From: Leptobrachium leishanense
Taxonomy: Eukaryota; Chordata; Amphibia; Anura; Megophryidae
DNA length: 64,000 nt
NCBI GenBank assembly: GCA_009667805.1
Contig: CM019063.1
Span: 83,169,877-83,233,876 of the forward strand
Reading direction: 5' to 3'
The notes under the pieces were generated by a model. That model had not been told where the DNA came from. It did not search any database and was given only the letters and a program-made list of their open reading frames with translations. The translations under genes were made by a program, and so were the position numbers. This document shows, piece by piece, positions 11,755-23,003 of the stretch; position 1 is the stretch's first letter, and every line of letters begins with the position of its first letter.

Positions 11755-12246
11755 AAATAATAATAAAAGAATGTATTTATTTTTATTTATTAAGCGCCAA
11801 CACATTCTGCAGCGCTGTACAAGGTGTAATGGTTAAAGACAGGACAATTCTACAATACATACAGGAGACTGGTCAGTATTCCTGCCAGCAGATACAGGAG
11901 GATATGAGGACCTATTCCCGTGGGAATTTACAATCTACATGTTGAGGGGATTAGAAACAGGAGGGGGGGACTGTTTTTGGGTCGGTCGGATGTCTTGTTA
12001 CGGAGTCGGGTGGTAGGCTTCCCTAAACAGAAGGATCTTTAGGTAGCGTTTAAATGAAGCCAGATTTGGAGACAGTCTGATATTGCGAGGAAGCGCGTTC
12101 CATAGGGTCGGCGCCGCACGAGAAAAGTCCTGCAGTCTGGCATGTGAAGAGTATGTTTGTGTGTTTTTTTTATTTACATGACGTTTTACATGGTCATATT
12201 TGGTATCATTAGAAAGGCCAGACTCTGACCTAACCAATGACACCAA
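11755..12246 (-). pseudogene. L2-type LINE 3' fragment
   Basis: The minus strand encodes the extreme C-terminus of a LINE reverse transcriptase protein (motif DFSRAAPTLWNALPR, then a LFREAYH-like end). It runs into the characteristic non-coding 3' tail with gtacagcgctgcagaatgtg and an A/T-rich end. It is 5'-truncated and non-functional. Other copies lie at 16900, 19285 and 46358. Confidence 0.75.
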
Positions 12247-12422
12247 ACAGGACTTTGTGGCGTGTAAAGAATGGAAATATAGGGGTCCAAAGTACCCCCG
12301 CTCTCATCGTAGCCGTTAAGCAGCTTGTGTTTTAGATGGACCAATGAGTAATATAACGCTTTGCGCCATCACCTCCACATTCGGTCCCGGTGTGGGAAAT
12401 GAGAAGGTGAGTTAGGGCAGTG

Positions 12423-13699
12423 CAGGGCCGGTGCAAGGAATTTTGAGTGCACAGGCGAAGGTGTATTTTGCCGCCCCCTCTCCCAATTATCTGACATGTG
12501 CATGTATGTGCACGCCAAATGTCGTATGACTGTGCGGGGCTACATGTATAGGACAATAATTGAGTGTGTGGCAGTGTGCGAGATGGGACTGTCTGTGGCT
12601 TAAGAGTGTGTGTGAGCAGCCTGGCAGTGAAGTGGATTGACTGAGTATGTTTGAGCTGCCAGTGAGCGATGCTTGTGAGTGTCAGCTATGATTGTGAACG
12701 TGCGAGCTATCTCTGAATGATTTATTGTATGTGTGGGCTGGATGTAAGTGTTGTGATGTGTATTAGCTGGCTGTGAGTGTGTGTGAGCTAGCTTTGGTGT
12801 GTTGCATGTGTGGGAGGTGGCTGTGAGTGTTATGTAAGCTGACTGAGTAGTGTGTATGCGAGAGCTGGCTGTGAGTGATGTGACGTGTGCGAACGCTAGC
12901 TGAGAGAGGTGTGCGAACGCTAGCTGAGAGAGGTGTGCGAACGCTAGCACTGGGCGCTAGAGAGGTGTGTGTGCTGGCTATTTCTGAGTGTGAAAGCTGG
13001 CTGGGAGTGATGTGTGTGAGCTGGCTGAGTGTGGTGTGTTTGCGTGTGTGTGTGCTGGCTGGGAGTGGTGAGAGCTGGCTGGGAGTGGTGTGTGCTGGCT
13101 GGGAGTGGTGCGTGCGCTCGCTGCGTGTGTGAGAGCTGGCTGAGAGTGTGTGAGAGCTGGCTGAGAGTATGTGAGAGCTGGCTGGGAGTGATGTGTGTGT
13201 GTGCTGGCTGGGAGTGGTGTGTGTGTGTGTGTTGTGTATTTACCTCCTCCCTGAGAGATGGACTGTTTGCAGGTTACCTGCTGGCAGATGACTCAGACAG
13301 GGTCACTGAATAGACGCTGCCTGGTGTCTTCAGATGCTGAGCAGCACATTCAAAACTTCACAGCTCCCTTCCTGGTGGAATGTGAGAGGTGCACGCTGGA
13401 GCTCCGCTCCTCCTAGGCTCCCTCCTCTGCACAGCTCCACCCTCTCCACCATGTGTTTCCCGCTTCCCTCCCAGTCCCTGCACACAGCGGCAGATAAAAA
13501 ATAAAAAGAAACAGCAGTTTATTGTGGTTTTTAATCCCTGCACGCCCCACACACACAGAGCAGCCGGCTACAGCCAGGGGAGCACTGGTAGGTGTTTCAT
13601 GCTTCTGGGTGGCCAAAATGAATGTGAATCTCTGCCCCCCCCCCAGTGGGCCCGCCCCCAGGCAGTCGCCTGACCTGCCTTACACTAGCGCCGGCCCTG
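12423..13699. mobile_element. hAT-type non-autonomous element with 8-bp target duplication
   Basis: Termini CAGGGCCGGTGC and GCGCCGGCCCTG are inverted repeats. The 8-bp GGGCAGTG occurs directly on both sides (12415-12422 and 13700-13707), diagnostic of hAT insertion. The interior is a GT-rich minisatellite plus unique sequence, with no transposase. Confidence 0.88.
12600..13240. repeat. Degenerate GT-rich minisatellite
   Basis: Irregular repeats around 'gtgagagctggctgggagtg' with variable spacers, inside the hAT element. Open frames here are low-complexity artefacts. Confidence 0.85.
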
Positions 13700-13784
13700 G
13701 GGCAGTGGCATTGATTGCTATATAAGTAAAAGCTCATAATGCTACTGCTTTACAACTGAGAAAAAAAATTGCCTTTTTTTTTCA

Positions 13785-13985
13785 TGGTGGTATAATAGCT
13801 AGCAGGCTGTGCCCCTGATTGCCTGATAACATCTCTTTATGGTATAATAGCTGGAAGAATGTGCTTGTGACATCTTATGGTGGCATAATAACTGGCAGAC
13901 TATGCCTGGTACCATCTCATGGTCGCATATCTTTCAAACAGTGTTTGGTGAAATCTCATGGTGGTATAATTGTAAGGCAGGGTAT
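13785..13985. repeat. Diverged relics of the 42-bp minisatellite
   Basis: Five or so strongly diverged units ('acatctcatggtcgcat', 'catggtggtataatagct') match the unit at 9290-10500. They suggest the two tracts were once continuous and were separated by later insertions. Confidence 0.65.
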
Positions 13986-15477
13986 CTCTGGGGCATGCTA
14001 CGGGCTAGCCCGAGACTTAGGACCAAGAAGCCCTTCACCCAGCTTCTTACCAGTCCTTGAGGTGGCTGGGTTTAGTAATTGTAATAAGTGAACCTATAAG
14101 GCAGGGATAGCAAAAAATGAAGGAAAACACCAGTCCTTGATATGGCCGGAAGGCTACGACAGAAAAGGCACGGAAAAAAAGGGAATGAGAGGAACAGAAC
14201 CAGGCAAAGCCTGGCAGCAGGGAACTGCTCAGAGCAGGTAGAAAGGTCAATAGAAATCTGAGTCAAAGGGTTATAGAGGTACACAGGTAATTAGCCAAAT
14301 CAGGGTCAAACACAGCAAATCAGTCAGAAAGCGTAAGAACCAGCAACAAGAGGGAACTTAAGGGTCAGCAAAACTGGAACGCCGAAAGGGCAGTAAGAAT
14401 CAAGTTAAGGAAGTTTAAGTATTGCTCCGTGGTCTATAATTGGCTGCCTGGATCACGTGACGCTGGGAATAGCCGTCATGGACGTGATGAGTTCACGTGC
14501 GTGACGTGCCGCCTGGCGGCATAAGACGCTGAGGCCGGCGGCACGCATGCAAAGGATGGGAGGACGGCGGAGGAACGCACACAGGAGGTGGCTGTGGGAG
14601 CGCTGGGACCCGGGTACTTCGGGGCACAGGGTCTGACTAGCTTTCAGCCTAGTGACATCACACAGGATTTTCCAAAGTGTAGACACGAAGGTGTTAAACA
14701 CACCCCTGTATTTTTATAATGCGCCTGTTGTTGGCATACAGTGAGATGATACATATTGCAAGTCATAGACACATGTGCCTGGAGCCTGATGAGACAGAAA
14801 CACAAGGTGTTACTGGGAAGGTGGCTGTTTTATTTTAGATCACATTGATTGCAACATCAGGAGAGGTTATGGGTGTTTAATCTTTTCGGGATTATTCTAT
14901 TAATGGTTTGTGAGAAGCTAGCAGAATTCTGAATTATCGTAAGTATTACTTTATTGTTTTGGATTAGAATTTGTAATGTATTCATTTATTTGCCATTCTC
15001 TATAAATTCCTGTTTTTAACAAATAACCCAGTGTTCACTTTCATAATAAAGCATTTGTACACATTAATATCTCAGTAGCCATTGTGTGCCGCTCCTTCCC
15101 CACCCTCACCCCTGCTGTTCTGGTATTTTTGCTGTAAACTAAAAACCATTGGTGTGCACAGCCCGATGCATTAGGGTGTGCGTCCATGGAATATATTAAT
15201 TAGTAATTTTTGCTGGAAAACTCTGCACAGAATACACGTTTTTTGCTTAACAAATGGCATACAGAAATACGTGTAATTTTTTTGGGGTTCCTTACCGTTG
15301 ACCAGATAAAGGACATCCAAACTGTAAGTAGGGATTTAAATAGGGGACAGGAAGGACAAAGTCATCATACGGTATGCCTGCGCCTAAAACAGCCATTACA
15401 CATTCATCTGAATTCTGTGGACCATTGATTTGGATTGTCTGAAACTTAGGGATTACATTTTGTCACATCTCGGGGAA
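13986..15477. other. Unassigned repetitive-looking DNA
   Basis: 14100-14650 resembles minus-strand LTR U3/R sequence of frog retrotransposons (GC-rich CACGTGACG segment, 'gtcaaacacagcaaatcag'), but no termini could be fixed. 14700-15477 is AT-rich without recognisable genes. Confidence 0.3.
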
Positions 15478-15690
15478 TCAATTTCGCCAAAAATATGGGG
15501 AATTCCTTATTTAGCGAATGGTCACCGTAATTTGTGAAAATTTTAGTCACTGAAGCAGTTATCGGACATCGGTAAAAACTGCCGAATTGCGGCAAATAAA
15601 ATATTGAATTTATGTATCAGGTTAGTACAACAAAAAGATATCATTCCACCACATTACTCTGGGATTATGGAATCTTCTTTATATCAGACT
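15478..15690. repeat. Left arm of a 213-bp-class inverted repeat
   Basis: Segments 'ttcgctaaat', 'ttatcggacatcggtaaaaa', 'tgtatcaggttagtacaaca' and 'ctctgggattatggaatctt' are all found in reverse complement, in reversed order, at 19060-19250. The arms enclose about 3.4 kb and may mark the ends of an old composite element. Confidence 0.6.
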
Positions 15691-16049
15691 TTCCCATATG
15701 ACTCATCCTGGCGCACTGTCGTCATTGCGCCGGGGCGTGATGATGTCATTTTCAGGCGCACCCCCTCCGGCTGAGCTGGGAGAGGGGGGTCGTTTGGGCC
15801 CCTTTTTCTCCCCATTGAGAAGAGTCACAGAAGAATGAGAAACATTGCTGGAAAGGTCACAGTCTGACCTTTCCAGCGAGGTCCCTCTTTAACCCCTTAG
15901 GTGTCACCTGCGATGATGTCAATTAGGGAATATCTGCCCATATGGTGACCTATACATATTTTGTATCATTGGAAAGGCCAGAGCATGATCAGGTTAAGTG
16001 TAAAAAAAATACTAATAAAAAAAATGGCTTCTTTTTCTTCTTTATTAAT

Positions 16050-16200
16050 GAAGCACTATTGTTCACTTTTCAATTATAATGTGAATAATAATGCTGCACT
16101 AACGAAAAATTTTGTTTTTCTAACTGACATACTTGAAAACGAGAGAAATCTGAATGTATCCTTCCTGGTAAAATCCTTTCTCAAAAAATAAAATAAATAA
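16050..16200 (+). repeat. SINE tail fragment
   Basis: 'gacatacttgaaaacgagag' followed by 'aaatctgaatgtat' and an (AAAT)n end matches the tail of the tRNA-like SINE at 43247-43430. The head is missing. The preceding 'cactattgttcacttttcaa' segment recurs at 18780. Confidence 0.5.
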
Positions 16201-16221
16201 ATTCTTTCACTGAAAGATTGA

Positions 16222-16571
16222 GGGCCCTATTCCACGGTTGTCCTTAAGATAACTACTTAACGTCTCTGTAGTTATCTTAATGGTGGGAGTCTCTATTCTA
16301 TTTTTGCCGCATGCGGTGCTTGCAGCTTGAGTACAGCGCTTCCTTGCGATTCCCTACTGTAAATTAGCATCTCTATTCTTTGAATAGGAGGCAGTAACTT
16401 GCACCTGGGACTAAAAGAACGCGCTATGCCAAGAAAGTTTGTTCTTGTCTGGAGTCATTATTTCGCTAAGGAATACCAACTCCTAAAAGCTGGTGTTAAG
16501 TGATTTTGCAAATGCAGATTTTTTCCCTTACTGCCCCCCTCCCTTTAGCTGCAACAATGGAATAGGGGTGC
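16222..16571. mobile_element. Repeat family X, copy 2
   Basis: Starts GGGCCCTATTCCACGG and ends near the inverse 'tggaataggggtgc'. It shares 'cctaaaagctggtgttaa' with 21720-21740. Non-coding. Confidence 0.55.
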
Positions 16572-16899
16572 AAGTTCAGTAATCTATAGGAACTGCAGCT
16601 CGATCGAGTACAGCGACACTCGGAAGGTTTCTGTCAAAGTTTTTTAGCCTAGTTTTCAGTATAGTTTTTAGTGGGATTTCCACTGGTGAATTCACTGCAG
16701 TTTCTGCTGAAGTTATTCAATATAGATTTCACTGTAGTGTCTGATGTAGTTGTCTAGCATTGTTTCTATCAGAGTTCAATGGAAGTCACCACTTTAACAT
16801 TGTCTATGTATATTCACCGGTGTGCAAACAATGATGGAGTAATGTCGAATGGAGAATAGCCACATATTACTCATTCCGGTCAGCAGGCAAGCTCCTCCT

Positions 16900-17345
16900 C
16901 TTATCTGTCTACATGCGCACTGCCAACTCTCGCCTCCGAGACTTCTCACGGGCAGCACCGGTCCTATGGAATGACTTGCCTCGCCATATCAAATTCTCCC
17001 CTAATCTTCAGGCCTTCAAGAAATCCCTCAAAACCCATCTCTTCAGATTATCACCACATCACTGATGCAACTCAACCCTCTGCTCACCTACTCACACATG
17101 ATTGAAGCTGCCTCTATGGCCCCACCATTCCTGAACCACTGGCACTAATGATCCTACTATCTAGTAAGATTCCTCTTGTCTCGTTCCACTCCAATCCCTC
17201 TAGACTGTAAGCTCCTATGAGCAGGGCCCTCTACACCTCTTGTTTCCATCATAGGTCTGTTTATCTCGTTCCCCTTGGTTATTGTAAAGCGCTGCGGAAA
17301 CGGTTGGTGCTATATAAATGACGACAATAATAATAGTAATAATTT
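16900..17345 (+). pseudogene. L2-type LINE 3' end, plus strand
   Basis: Encodes a reverse-transcriptase C-terminal motif (RDFSRAAPVLWNDLPRHIKF), then a stop, a 3' untranslated region and the tail 'gtaaagcgctgcggaaacgg' with an (AATA)n end. It is 5'-truncated and inactive. Confidence 0.75.
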
Positions 17346-17444
17346 TACAAAAAATAATGCTGTACCAGTGTTTGCAGCAACTTCACCTGCCGTTGTTGAA
17401 TTTTGCTTCCCACGATAGCCAGAGGTCACAAAAATGACAACATC

Positions 17445-17984
17445 TGTCAGGGTTCAGACTGTGCTCGGTGTAGCAGGGTGGGGTTGTGAGCCCAGGATGC
17501 AGTGATAGAGGCAGGTTCAAGATAACAAAAGGGTGTTTATTATGAAATAAACACGAGAACGTAGGATCAGGCAAGGCTCAGACAATAGAATGGTTAGAGT
17601 TCAGAAATGGGTCTGGTACACGGGGAGTAGAAGGGGAGCAGGATGGGGGGTACCGGTGTGATGAAGCAAATGAAAGTCCAGATAATAACAGAGGGTCCTA
17701 GGAGTCTTTGGTTGAGGAATCAGGTGGTTGTCCAGAAGGTTCAGGGAGCTTTGGCAAACAGGTTCACAGTCAGCAACCGCAATGTGGAAGTCCAGGGTTG
17801 AGGGTGGGACTCCCTTATATGCTGGACTGATCAGGGAGGATGAAGGGCAGGTGTGGTTCCAGGGCCAGAACGTCAGAATTCAGGAAGGTGCATTGTTCAT
17901 ACAAAGTCCTGGAACCTGCAGGGGGCATGCAGGATATGGCACAAAAAGGGGGTGCCAGGGGGTCAGGGCCTTTTGGACCTGACA
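17445..17984 (-). mobile_element. LTR of an LTR retrotransposon (minus orientation)
   Basis: On the minus strand it starts TGTCAGGTCC and ends CCTGACA, a TG...CA pair of 540 bp. A purine-rich tract (complement of gagccccccctctaagg, 17985-18000) lies immediately upstream, as a polypurine tract should beside a 3' LTR. An AATAAA lies inside on the same strand. No matching second LTR is in the window. Confidence 0.6.
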
Positions 17985-18000
17985 GAGCCCCCCCTCTAAG

Positions 18001-18580
18001 GGCCAGACTCCGGACGGCTCAGGCCGAGGTCAGGGTCATCTCCAGCGGCAACCGTCAACGATCCTGTCACTGGCGGATCACCTGGCTGCAGGGATTCCTT
18101 AGGAGCATGGGTTTCCACAACCAGGGCCTACAGCATCAGTTGGTTCTCCTGGACGTCTTTCACATGCCGCGATAGGGTGGCGATCTGGCTGACAAAGCCT
18201 GCCAGTGTACTCATGATCAGAGCAGTATTACAGGTCTCCTTTGACTCGGTACTGACAGGACCTGTAGACTTGGTGATGGGATCCTCCAGGACGGTAGCTG
18301 TGGCATGGCTCTGCGACGCTCGGACTGTTGTCTTGGAGGCGACCTTAGCGAGGCTCTGTGGGGCAGCGCCCTTGGTGAGGCTCGACATGGTAGCAATCTC
18401 GGCGATGACCGGTGGGGCAGCGCCCTTGGTGAGGACCGATGGGGCAGCGCCCTTGGTGAGGACCGGTGGGGCAGCGCCCTTAGTGAGGACCTGTGGGGCA
18501 GCGCCCTTGGTGAGGACCTGTGGGGCAGCGCCCTTGGTGAGCTACTGAAAGCGCGATGACGTCTCCTACTCGGCAATAGT
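18001..18580 (-). pseudogene. Possible gag-like remnant with 27-bp repeats
   Basis: A minus-strand frame of 86 codons (18128-18388) has a short heptad-like stretch (IATLSRHVKDVQENQLML), which resembles gag N-termini of Gypsy elements and fits the neighbouring LTR. The upstream part (about 18354-18541) is six or so 27-bp repeats of GGGGCAGCGCCCTTGGTGAG. Assignment is weak because no nucleocapsid or protease motif is visible. Confidence 0.3.
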
Positions 18581-19059
18581 CGGCAGAAGCGGGAAATATG
18601 AATCCCGCTCTGCTGTCTGACAGCTGGGAGGGCGGAGTAAAGTCCTCCGCGTCGCTCAGCTGTTTCAGCTGATCGGCTGAGCGGAGGGAGGGGGGACAGA
18701 CAAGGGCATACTCAGGGCATCATGACCACCTTAAAAAGCTTAGGTGGTCATGTTGCCTAGAGTATCCCTTTAATGCAGCACTATTGTTCACTTTTCAATT
18801 ATAATGTGAATAATAATGCTGCACTAACGAAACATTTTGTTTTCTAATTTTTTTGTTAAAATCGCATATTTTCTCAGAAAAATATAGTAACAGGTTCCCA
18901 TTTCTATTTTGTTTTAACAAGCGAACCCCGTAGAATCAGTGGGGACTCTAGGAAAAATATATAGAGGGGGCACATAAGAAACCACAGTCAAAACTGGGGG
19001 GGGGGGGGACTAGTAATTTTCACCACAAAATCATACCACTGAAAAAAACTAAATAAGTA

Positions 19060-19250
19060 TATATATAAATAAGATTCCATAATCCCAGAGTAATGTGATG
19101 CAATGATACCTTTTTGTTGTACTAACCTGATACATAAATTCGATATTTTATTTGCCGCAATTGGTTTTTACCGATGTCCGATAACTGCTTCAGCGACTCC
19201 AATTTTCACAAATTACGGTGACCCTTCGCTAAATACGGAATTCCCCAGGC
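19060..19250. repeat. Right arm of the inverted repeat paired with 15478-15690
   Basis: Reverse complement of the 15.5-kb arm, including 'ttgttgtactaacctgatac' and 'ttaccgatgtccgataact'. A poly-G tract lies just outside at about 18996-19008. Confidence 0.6.
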
Positions 19251-19284
19251 GAGGACTGCAAGGTGAGAGTGATTTATGGTTGCG

Positions 19285-19941
19285 TCAGTGAGTTGGGTGG
19301 TAGGCTTCCCTAAATAGGAACGTTTTAAGGGAGCGTTTGAAGGAAGAGAAATTAGGGGAAAGTCTGACAGTACGAGGGAGAGCGTTCCAGAGAGTGGGGG
19401 CTGCGCGTGAGAAATCCTGCAGTCTGTCATGGGAAGAGGTGATGCGGGGAGAAGCTAGGCGCAGGTCACTGTTTGACCTTAGGGAGCGGGCTGGGGTGTA
19501 TTTGGTGATTAGTGAGGACAGGTAGTGGGGAGCTGAGTTAGTGAGGGTTTTGTAGGTAAGGATAAGGATTTTGAACTTAATTCTGCAGTGGATGGGGAGC
19601 CAGTGAAGGGACTCGCAGAGGGGAGCGGCAGAGACAGAGCGGCGGGTGAGGTGAATTAGCCTGGCGGAGGCATTCAGGATGGATTGTAGGGGGCAGAGGC
19701 GGGACAGAGGGAGGCCAAATAAGAGATTATTGCAATAGTCGAGTCGGGAGATTACCAGGGCGTGTATGAGTTGTTTTGTGGTGACAGCGGTAAGAAATGG
19801 CCGAATTCTGGAAATATTACGCAGTTGGTATCGGCAGGAGGAGGAAAGAGACTTGATGTGGGGGATGAAGAAAAGAGCAGAGTCAAGTGTAACTCCAAGA
19901 CAGCGAACTTGGTTTGATGGGGAGATGATGATACCCTCCAC
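19285..19941 (-). pseudogene. L2-type LINE reverse transcriptase, C-terminal 218 codons
   Basis: An open minus-strand frame covers the thumb and C-terminal region of an L2-clade reverse transcriptase: 'VRCLGVTLDSALFF', 'ALVISRLDYCNNLLFGLP', 'LHWLPIHCRIKFKILILTYK', then 'DFSRAAPTLWNALPRTVRL'. The catalytic palm is not present on this side, so the copy is a 5'-truncated insertion. Its frame is intact over the remnant, so it is fairly young compared with 11755-12246. Confidence 0.8.
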
Positions 19942-20119
19942 CGTGATAGAGAAGTCAGGAGGTGAATGCCTGAAGGAAAGAATGCCTGAAATTAGGGACC
20001 AGCTCTGGGTGGGCGGGTGGATGGGGAGGGTGGGTTGACATGTTACGAGACAAATTTGTTTTCAGTGTTACGGATAGGAGACTTAAAGAGCGTTTGCTCA
20101 GAGAGACTGAACTCACGCT

Positions 20120-21060
20120 CAGGGCTGGATTTATAACTAGGCAGAGTAGGCATGTGCCAACAGACGCCTGCCATCAGGGGGCGCCTTGCTCTGCAAAAAA
20201 AAACAACCTTTTTTTTAACAATCATTTAGATCACTGTATCTCTGGATCCCTAAAGGCTAGAGGGACATATTAGAAAGGTATCATTGGAAAGTCCAGATTA
20301 TGACCTCCCCAATAATCTGTTTATTTTCTATGTTATTCTTTTGACTATAACCCAGCTGTAGTCATGTCCTTGGATGCAGGACCGGCCCAATCATTGGGGG
20401 GGGGGGGTCATATTTTTGCTGCTGCTCATGGCCGGCCTCGTGCTCAAGACTGAAGACGTGCAGGAGGATCATTGGGGAGGAGCAGCCAGTAGTTGTCCTC
20501 ATCATCAGTTGCGGAGCGAGACACCTTCCGGCTGCTCCTCCCCGTCCTCCTGCACATCTTCCTGTTTCCACGCCATGTGGAAGTGAGACGTGAAGAAGAG
20601 AGACAGCAGGACAGGAGAGCAGGGGCAGCTGTGCAGCAGCCACAGCAGCCAGGGGGATACCTCTGAGGTAAGATTCCCCTAACTGATTCACCTGGGCAGC
20701 GGTTTCCTCCAAGGCAAACCCCTCCACCGCGCAGCATATACGCAGGAGGAAAAGAGTACACAGAGGGGTCAGAGAGAGGGGAGGCACAGAGAGAGAGAGG
20801 GACGAAAGAGAAAGGGGTCACATAGCATGAGAGGGATGAAAGCGAAATTGTCCACTGCGTGAGAGGAGTCACAAAGGAAGAGAGGGTGTGAGAGAGAGAA
20901 CACACAGAAATGGAGACACTACTAATTCACACTGCACATTACTGTGAGCTTTATTGCTGTGGAGCTCTGTGATATGCTCACACACGCCTCGTTTTTGGGG
21001 GTGGGGGGGGCAGCATTTCATCATTGGATCCAGGTAGCACAGTGGCTTGGGCCAGACCTG
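20120..21060. mobile_element. Possible hAT-type element (CAGGGCTGGATTTATA)
   Basis: The left end CAGGGCTGGATTTATAACTA followed by 'gggggcgccttgc' is typical of hAT non-autonomous ends. A candidate right end is the complement of CAGGTCTGGCCC at about 21059. No 8-bp duplication matches, so the limits are tentative. Includes a poly-G tract and a relic of the 72-bp repeat (about 20935-20985). Confidence 0.3.
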
Positions 21061-21477
21061 CTTGGTTGGCTGGTTTCTGCATGATAGGGTGTGCTAACCT
21101 TGCAGGGTTTTACTCATCCGATAAGGATTTAATATGCCTGCCTTAGGATCTTCAGAGTTGTGGCCTGTGTTCTGTGACAGAGGTAAAGATTCCTCTGATT
21201 TTATTTTTTTTCTCATTTTTCCCTTATTCTCTAAATGAGATTTTGCCTCCAGTGTATTTAAAATCTTTTTGGGTGAGTAAATGTTATGGTTTCTTCAGTT
21301 TGAAGTTACTCAAGGCAAGAAATATATGAGGGGCCGTTATTGACATAATTCAGCTTTTCTTATACTTAGCTTTCAACACAGACTCCATGACATCATACAC
21401 CTCATAGAAATGTCCAGGTTTGACTGATTACATCATCGGGGGGGGGGGACTCAGGGCACTTTTACCTAGTGAACACT

Positions 21478-23003
21478 AACATTAGCGTTTGAATGTGTAA
21501 GCATTACCGCCAGGATCCCCATATTACCTTCCTGACACTAAACACGCAAGAAATAACTTAGCGCATCGGTGATTGTGCTAGCTTCCGCGAGCTTACTGTA
21601 CTTTGCGCATCCTATACTTAACTCTAATTAATGGTGACTCCCCATGTTAAGATAAGTAAGGTATTACAAAGTGCAAGCGCTAATTACCAAAGGGATGCGC
21701 AAGGCAAAATTTTAGCGAATCCTAAAAGCTGGTGTTAAATGATTCTGTATTTGCAATATCATTTAGCACCCCCTAACCACCTCCCAATAAAGCCCATAGA
21801 AACATAGAAAAATGTCGGCAGATAAGAACCTTTCGGCCCATCTAGTCTGCCCAATTACATGGATACTTTACCTGGATTTATCTTTTGTTTAGGATAGCCT
21901 TATGCCTATCCCATGCTTGCTTAAATTCAATTACTGTTTTGGCCTCTACCACTTCTACTGGAAGGCTGTTCCATGTATCCACCACCCTCTCAGTAAAATA
22001 ATGCTTTCTGATGTTACTTTTAAACCTTTGCCCCTCTAATCTAAGACTATGTCCTCTTGTTTTGCTACTTTGTTTCCTTTTACATATACTCCCTTCCTCT
22101 ACCTTGTGGATTCCCTTTACGTATTTAAATGTTTCTATCATATCTCCTCTGTCTCGTCTTTTTTCCAAGCTGTACATGTTAAGATCATTAAGCCTTTCCT
22201 GGTAAATTTTCTCCTTCAAGCCGTACACCATTTTAGTAGCCCTTCTCTGAACTCTCTCTAAGATGTCTATATCCTTCTGGAGATACGGTCTCCAGTACTG
22301 CACACAGTACTCCAAGTGAGGTCTCACCAGTGCTCTGTACAGTGGCATGAGCACCTCCCTTTTCCTACTGCTAATACCTCTCCCTACACAACCAAGCATT
22401 CTGCTAGCATTTCCTGCTGCTCTATTACATTGACTACTTACCCTTAGATCCTCCGCAATAATAACCCCTAAATCCCTTTCCTTAGATGTTGAGGTTAGGA
22501 CTGTATCAAATATTCTATATTCAGCCCTTGGGTTTTTACACCCCAGGTGCATTATCTTGCACTTATCCACATTAAAACTCAATTGCCACAGCTCCGACCA
22601 TTTTTTTAGTTTACCTAAATCATTTGTCAGCCCATGCTCACCTCTCATCCTGCGGCAAAAACAGTGGCCCGGTCTGCCACTTCTTGTCCTTGAGAGCAGA
22701 GTGAGACTGGGAATAAATAGTTCCCAGTCTCCCTATGTGGCGCTGCGCGATGTCACAGGGCTCGTGGCCCCGAAGCGTAACCCACCATGGAGTTCTATGG
22801 ACTCCAGGAGGTGTTAGTTGTGGTTGCATAGAAGTGCTACCACAAATATCCCAGCGGTTAGTGCTACGTTCCAGGGCGAGATGCTGGGACAGCGCCTGCC
22901 TTAGAATATAGCGGTAAAATGGGGACGCTATGAGGAAACGTGAAAGTGCAGATTTTCCCCATTAGCATCCCCATTTTAACGCTAACATGGGAATAGGGCC
23001 CGC
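21478..23003. mobile_element. Repeat family X, copy 3, split by a CR1 LINE
   Basis: 21478-21795 and 22650-23003 are the two halves: the first has 'cctaaaagctggtgttaaat', the second 'cccagtctccctatgtgg' and the inverse terminus 'gggaatagggcccgc'. The CR1 remnant lies between them. Confidence 0.6.
21796..22648 (-). pseudogene. CR1-type LINE 3' fragment
   Basis: The minus-strand frame (21878-22648, 256 codons) encodes the C-terminal part of a CR1 reverse transcriptase: 'KLKKWSELWQLSFNVDKCK', 'KERDLGVIIAEDLR', 'YCVQYWRPYL', 'LERVQRRATKM' and 'FTERVVDTWNSLPVEVVEAK'. It is followed by a short 3' untranslated tail at 21796-21877. Upstream catalytic motifs are missing, so it is a dead 5'-truncated copy. 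Confidence 0.85.

Noticed and set aside
12887..13313. Cys/Val/Ser-rich frames of 81-94 codons
   Set aside because: Low-complexity GT minisatellite inside a transposon.
20362..20905. Frames of 141-153 codons on the minus strand
   Set aside because: They run through a poly-G tract and purine-rich low-complexity DNA, with no homology recognised.
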